Shown here piece by piece: positions 61,152 to 64,000 of a stretch of DNA of 64,000 bases. This stretch comes from Actinoplanes philippinensis (GTDB taxonomy: Bacteria > Actinomycetota > Actinomycetes > Mycobacteriales > Micromonosporaceae): assembly GCF_900113015.1 (NCBI RefSeq), contig NZ_FONV01000022.1, forward strand, positions 1-64,000. Direction: 5' to 3'. Position 1 is the stretch's first letter, and every line of letters begins with the position of its first letter. The notes beneath the pieces are model-generated. The model did no database searches and was not told the DNA's origin. It saw only the letters and a program-made list of their open reading frames with translations. Position numbers and translations under genes: made by a program.

Positions 61152-61490
61152 GTGACTGAAACCGCTGATCGTGCGTCCGACCCCACTCTGCGCACCGATC
61201 TGGAAGACATCTACGGCCGATACGAGGAACTCCGCTCCGGAGTGGACGAACTTCAGCGCAGTGTTGCCACCATGCAGGTGAGCGCCGAGTCCGAGACCGG
61301 CGAGGTCCGCGCCACTGTGGACGCCGACGGCCGCCTCGTCGACCTGCGGCTCAACCAGGACGCCTGCCGGGAATGGCCGGTCGACACCCTCGCCCGCATC
61401 ATCGTGGAGACCGTCCAGCACGCCTCGGCCGGCAAGTCCCGCCAGATCGAGCAGCTGGTCGCCAACCACCGCTCCACCGACGGCGCCTGA
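61152..61490 (+). CDS. YbaB/EbfC-family DNA-binding protein
   Basis: 112 residues. DPTLRTDLEDIYGRYEELRSGVDELQRSVATMQVSAES forms the N-terminal helix; GEVRATVDADGRLVDLRLNQDACREWPVDTLARIIVETVQHASAGKSRQIEQLV is the YbaB/EbfC beta-sheet and C-terminal helix. These dimers bind DNA as nucleoid-associated proteins, or in actinobacteria support ESX-type clusters. No ESX genes are visible here. GTG 61152 has a clear GGAGGAAG ribosome-binding site. Confidence 0.85.
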   Translation: MTETADRASDPTLRTDLEDIYGRYEELRSGVDELQRSVATMQVSAESETGEVRATVDADGRLVDLRLNQDACREWPVDTLARIIVETVQHASAGKSRQIEQLVANHRSTDGA

Positions 61491-61828
61491 TCACGCCGGC
61501 ACGATCCCCCATGTGAAACCGGGCTCGATACGTCTGTTCAGCTCGACCTTCACCGAGAAACCAGTCTTCGGACCGCCGGCCCCCATCCCAGGGTCACCGG
61601 TCCACGCTCCCGCGCCGGGCCGCGGTTCCCACCCTCGATGCCGCGCCCGGCAACAATCCCTTTTTCCGGCATTCAGTGACGACGAACCTGTGCCTTTCGG
61701 AAATGTCGCCGTTTCCTGTACGCGCGTGAGCCGCCTTGGGGCCACGCATTACGCAGACGCCGCGGGGTAGGCCCGAAACGGACTCGGATGCGGTTGTGGA
61801 ACGCTCCCGACCGTACGAAAAAGGGCTT
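61491..61828. other. Unassigned gap between YbaB-like gene and dnaB
   Basis: About 338 bp between converging genes. Short frames exist on both strands but none has a recognisable domain or ribosome-binding site. It includes a T-run (CCCTTTTTCC near 61668) and a pyrimidine-rich end but no strong hairpin that I can see. Confidence 0.5.
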
Positions 61829-64000
61829 TCAGATCGCCATGTCGACGAACCGTGAGAGGTGCAGCTGCGCCGCCACCGTGATGGTGTCGGTCGGGCCGTT
61901 TCGGTGTTTGGCGACGATGAAGTCGGCCTCGCCGGCGCGTGGCGACTCCTTGTCGTAGTAGTCGTCACGGTGCAGCAGGATCACGACGTCGGCGTCCTGC
62001 TCGATCGAGTTGTGCACGGCGATTCCGTTGGCCACGAAGTTGTGCGCGCCGGCGACCGTGGCGTCATAGACCGTCTCGACCCCATCCGGTTCGATGGCGA
62101 CGATCTCGTCCCAAGTCACATCGTTGGTGGCGAGCATCTCCAGCTCATTGTCCTCCAGGAGCCGGGCGACCCGCGCGATACGGTCCCGGGACGGGTTGCT
62201 CTTCCACATAGCGCTTCCAGCGAACTGGGTCCCCATCGCGGAAGCGAATTCGCGGTGCGTCATGCCGCGCTCGTCGATGATGTCCCTGACCCGCTCCCAG
62301 ACCGCACGCGGAATCGTGTCGACGTTGGTGTTCGCCTTCATGTCGAACAACTTCTGGCGTAGCACTTCGGCTGTCTCACCTCGCGCGCCGTGCACACCGA
62401 TGACTCGGCAGAACGCCTCCTGATCGGCGACGCCGTACACATAGAGGTGATAGCCGTCGCGGTAGCCGCTCTTGCGAACCGTCTTGATCCGAGACTGGAT
62501 ACCGAACCGCCACAGAAGCCGCGCAACATCATCGACAAGGCGCCGGCTGGTGGATGCGTAATACACCTGTCCCACCGGGCCGTTCTTGCCTGGTGGGCGA
62601 ACCCAGACCGAGCCGTCTGTCGCCCACAGGTGACGCAGGAAGAGCGCGATCTGCTCTTTCGGCAGGGCGAAGACCTCATCCGGGACGAACTTCTCGTGGC
62701 TTCGTTTATCGAAAAGCCCGAGACCATCCATCCAAGCCGCAATCGGGTTCCGGCGTCCATGAGTCAACCGGTAGGGAGCCGGCAGCCGGAGGGTGGTGCA
62801 CCTCGCAGCCGCATACTCATCACGGACGGCGGTGATCCCGAAATACCGAGCGGCGTCGGTCATCACCTGAAGGTTCGCCTCATCGATGCTGGCGTAGCGG
62901 ATCGGCTGCCGTGCCACCATCGAGCCGTCACCGATCATGTGGGCGAGCAGGATCACCTGCCGGTCGTCCCACTGGGTGAGTTGCTCGGGTGCGCAGACAT
63001 GACGGGGGGCTGCGATCCGGCCACCGACGGACAGCTCACCGAGCGGAGTCCAGCCGTCGTAGGTCAGGAACGGATGGTTGGCGGTCGCACGAATTTCTCG
63101 ACCCGACGCGAGCCGCATACGGAAAACCGGCTTCTCTCCGGTGCTGAAGACGTGGGTCAGGTGGCGACGGACATACTTCAACCGCTCGTCGAGCGCCCAG
63201 ACGGGCACGTCTCGGGCCCCGGTCGCGAAGAGTTCACCCATCGTCGTCTCCGCACCGGTGTCGGCACGCAATACGCGGGTATCGGCGGTGAGGCAGCCAC
63301 TTTCACGCAGGTCGGACAGCTGGGGGCGCTTGTCCGTCCGCTGCTCGGGGCCACGGTTCAGCTGACTGACGCCGATCACCGGGCACTCGATCTCCTTGGC
63401 CAGCAGTTTGAGACCACGGGAGAGCTCGGAGACCTCCTGCTGACGGCTCTCGGTCTTTTTCGGCGAGGACATCAGCTGGAGATAGTCGATGACCAGGAGG
63501 CGCAGGTTGTGCCGCTGTTTGAGGCGGCGCGCCTTGGCCCGGATCTCCATCAGGTTCATGTTCGGCGTGTCGTCGACGAAGATCGGCGCCTGACTGATCT
63601 CGCCCATGCGCCGGGCGAGTTTGGTCCAGTCATCGTCGGAGAGCTGGCCGGAACGCAGTGTGTGCAACGGCACACGCGCCTCGGCGGAGAGCAGACGCAT
63701 GACCATTTCGATCTTGCTCATTTCGAGCGAGAAGATCGCGCTGGCGTGACCGTACTGAATAGCCGCATTGCGGGCGAAGTCCATGCTCGCCGTCGACTTA
63801 CCGAGACCGGGACGACCGGCCACGATGATCAGCTGGCCGGCATGCAGACCGTTGAGCAGACGATCCAGGTCTTGGAAGCCGGTCGGGATGCCGGTCATCA
63901 CACCGCCGGCCGCACCGACCGCCTCGATCTCGTCGAGGGTGGGCTGCAGCATGTCGCCGAGGGCCGCGAAGTCCTCGCTGACCCGTTTCTCGGTGACCTC
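61829..64000 (-). CDS. dnaB: Replicative DNA helicase DnaB, intein-containing (N-terminus beyond window)
   Basis: 723 residues are visible; the gene runs past the right edge (sequence continues in frame to 64000). Extein motifs: AGRPGLGKSTASMDFARNAAI (Walker A), FSLEMSK, VIDYLQLMSSPKKTESRQQEV (Walker B), VIGVSQLNRGPEQR, and DLRESG|SIEQDADVVILLHRDDYY around the insertion. The protein unwinds DNA ahead of the fork as a hexamer. Removing the 429-residue intein leaves 294 visible extein residues. The intein sits at the same ESG/SIEQ site used by the Synechocystis DnaB intein. Confidence 0.96.
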   Translation of the reverse strand, partial: EVTEKRVSEDFAALGDMLQPTLDEIEAVGAAGGVMTGIPTGFQDLDRLLNGLHAGQLIIVAGRPGLGKSTASMDFARNAAIQYGHASAIFSLEMSKIEMVMRLLSAEARVPLHTLRSGQLSDDDWTKLARRMGEISQAPIFVDDTPNMNLMEIRAKARRLKQRHNLRLLVIDYLQLMSSPKKTESRQQEVSELSRGLKLLAKEIECPVIGVSQLNRGPEQRTDKRPQLSDLRESGCLTADTRVLRADTGAETTMGELFATGARDVPVWALDERLKYVRRHLTHVFSTGEKPVFRMRLASGREIRATANHPFLTYDGWTPLGELSVGGRIAAPRHVCAPEQLTQWDDRQVILLAHMIGDGSMVARQPIRYASIDEANLQVMTDAARYFGITAVRDEYAAARCTTLRLPAPYRLTHGRRNPIAAWMDGLGLFDKRSHEKFVPDEVFALPKEQIALFLRHLWATDGSVWVRPPGKNGPVGQVYYASTSRRLVDDVARLLWRFGIQSRIKTVRKSGYRDGYHLYVYGVADQEAFCRVIGVHGARGETAEVLRQKLFDMKANTNVDTIPRAVWERVRDIIDERGMTHREFASAMGTQFAGSAMWKSNPSRDRIARVARLLEDNELEMLATNDVTWDEIVAIEPDGVETVYDATVAGAHNFVANGIAVHNSIEQDADVVILLHRDDYYDKESPRAGEADFIVAKHRNGPTDTITVAAQLHLSRFVDMAI
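62009..63295 (-). mobile_element. DnaB intein with LAGLIDADG homing endonuclease
   Basis: 429 residues between ESG and SIEQ. Splicing blocks: A is CLTADTRVLRADTGAETT (Cys1), B is EIRATANHPFLTYDGW (TxxH), F/G is VYDATVAGAHNFVANGIAVHN ending in Asn before Ser+1. Two LAGLIDADG-type helices, VILLAHMIGDGSM and LFLRHLWATDGSV, mark a homing endonuclease with the catalytic Asp in each. All splicing residues are present, so the intein looks active. It inserts at the conserved helicase ATP-site loop. Confidence 0.95.

Noticed and set aside
61513-61770. Small frames on both strands downstream of the YbaB-like gene
   Set aside because: No ribosome-binding site, no recognisable domain, composition like noncoding DNA.

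Overview
The window is a continuous stretch of a very GC-rich actinobacterial chromosome, most like Micromonosporaceae such as Actinoplanes. This rests on many GTG starts, on lineage-typical families (bacterial proteasome activator Bpa, DUF5926, DUF4192, paired LytR-CpsA-Psr proteins, DUF485/symporter pairs) and on an intein-bearing dnaB at the right edge. The genus is an inference. I saw no rRNA, tRNA, CRISPR array, prophage or insertion sequence; the intein is the only recognisable mobile element.

Layout. 0-4.5 kb: a LytTR response regulator, an intergenic cluster of DnaA-box-like sites, an OmpR-type two-component pair and a DUF4173 membrane protein. 4.4-13.7 kb: two small-membrane-protein/sodium:solute-symporter modules. 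Between them lie a secreted protein, an ABC exporter, a GntR regulator flanked by two paralogous ~80-residue proteins, and a flavin-reductase-like protein. 13.8-19.6 kb: two LCP cell-wall enzymes, rhodanese, glycerophosphodiesterase, an orphan histidine kinase and DUF5926. 19.6-28 kb: arginine deiminase, NERD-like, PAS and ACT proteins, a lipoprotein, prephenate dehydratase, AIM24, a zincin, OsmC and serS. 28-33.5 kb: two HAD phosphatases, a repeat-rich noncoding patch, bpa, dimethylargininase, an Lrp regulator and a YbjN-like protein whose C-terminus resembles a proteasome-docking tail.

33.5-55.1 kb carries most of molybdenum-cofactor synthesis in three blocks: mobA/fdhD, moaA/moaD, and moaC-mog-moeA-moaE. 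Between them are PhoD phosphatase, DUF4192, GNAT, a fructosamine-kinase-like protein, a pterin-dehydratase/VOC fusion, a metallophosphoesterase, a large endonuclease Q-UvrD helicase fusion, a prepilin peptidase, an AAA ATPase behind conspicuous palindromes, and a GT87-like protein with an in-frame heptad minisatellite. 55.1-64 kb: a GGDEF/EAL protein, a second GT87-like protein, a zinc-ribbon protein, a nucleotidyltransferase-like protein, a YbaB-like protein, and dnaB (cut by the window end) with a LAGLIDADG intein.

A recurring feature is a TANNNT hexamer ending 6-8 bp before the start codon with no ribosome-binding site, as expected for leaderless genes; it helped to choose several starts. 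Strongest follow-up leads: the GMYL-tailed YbjN-like protein near bpa, the EndoQ-helicase fusion with clamp-motif-like peptides, the GntR/paralog module with its palindromic operator, the DnaA-box cluster, and the palindromes before the AAA ATPase gene.
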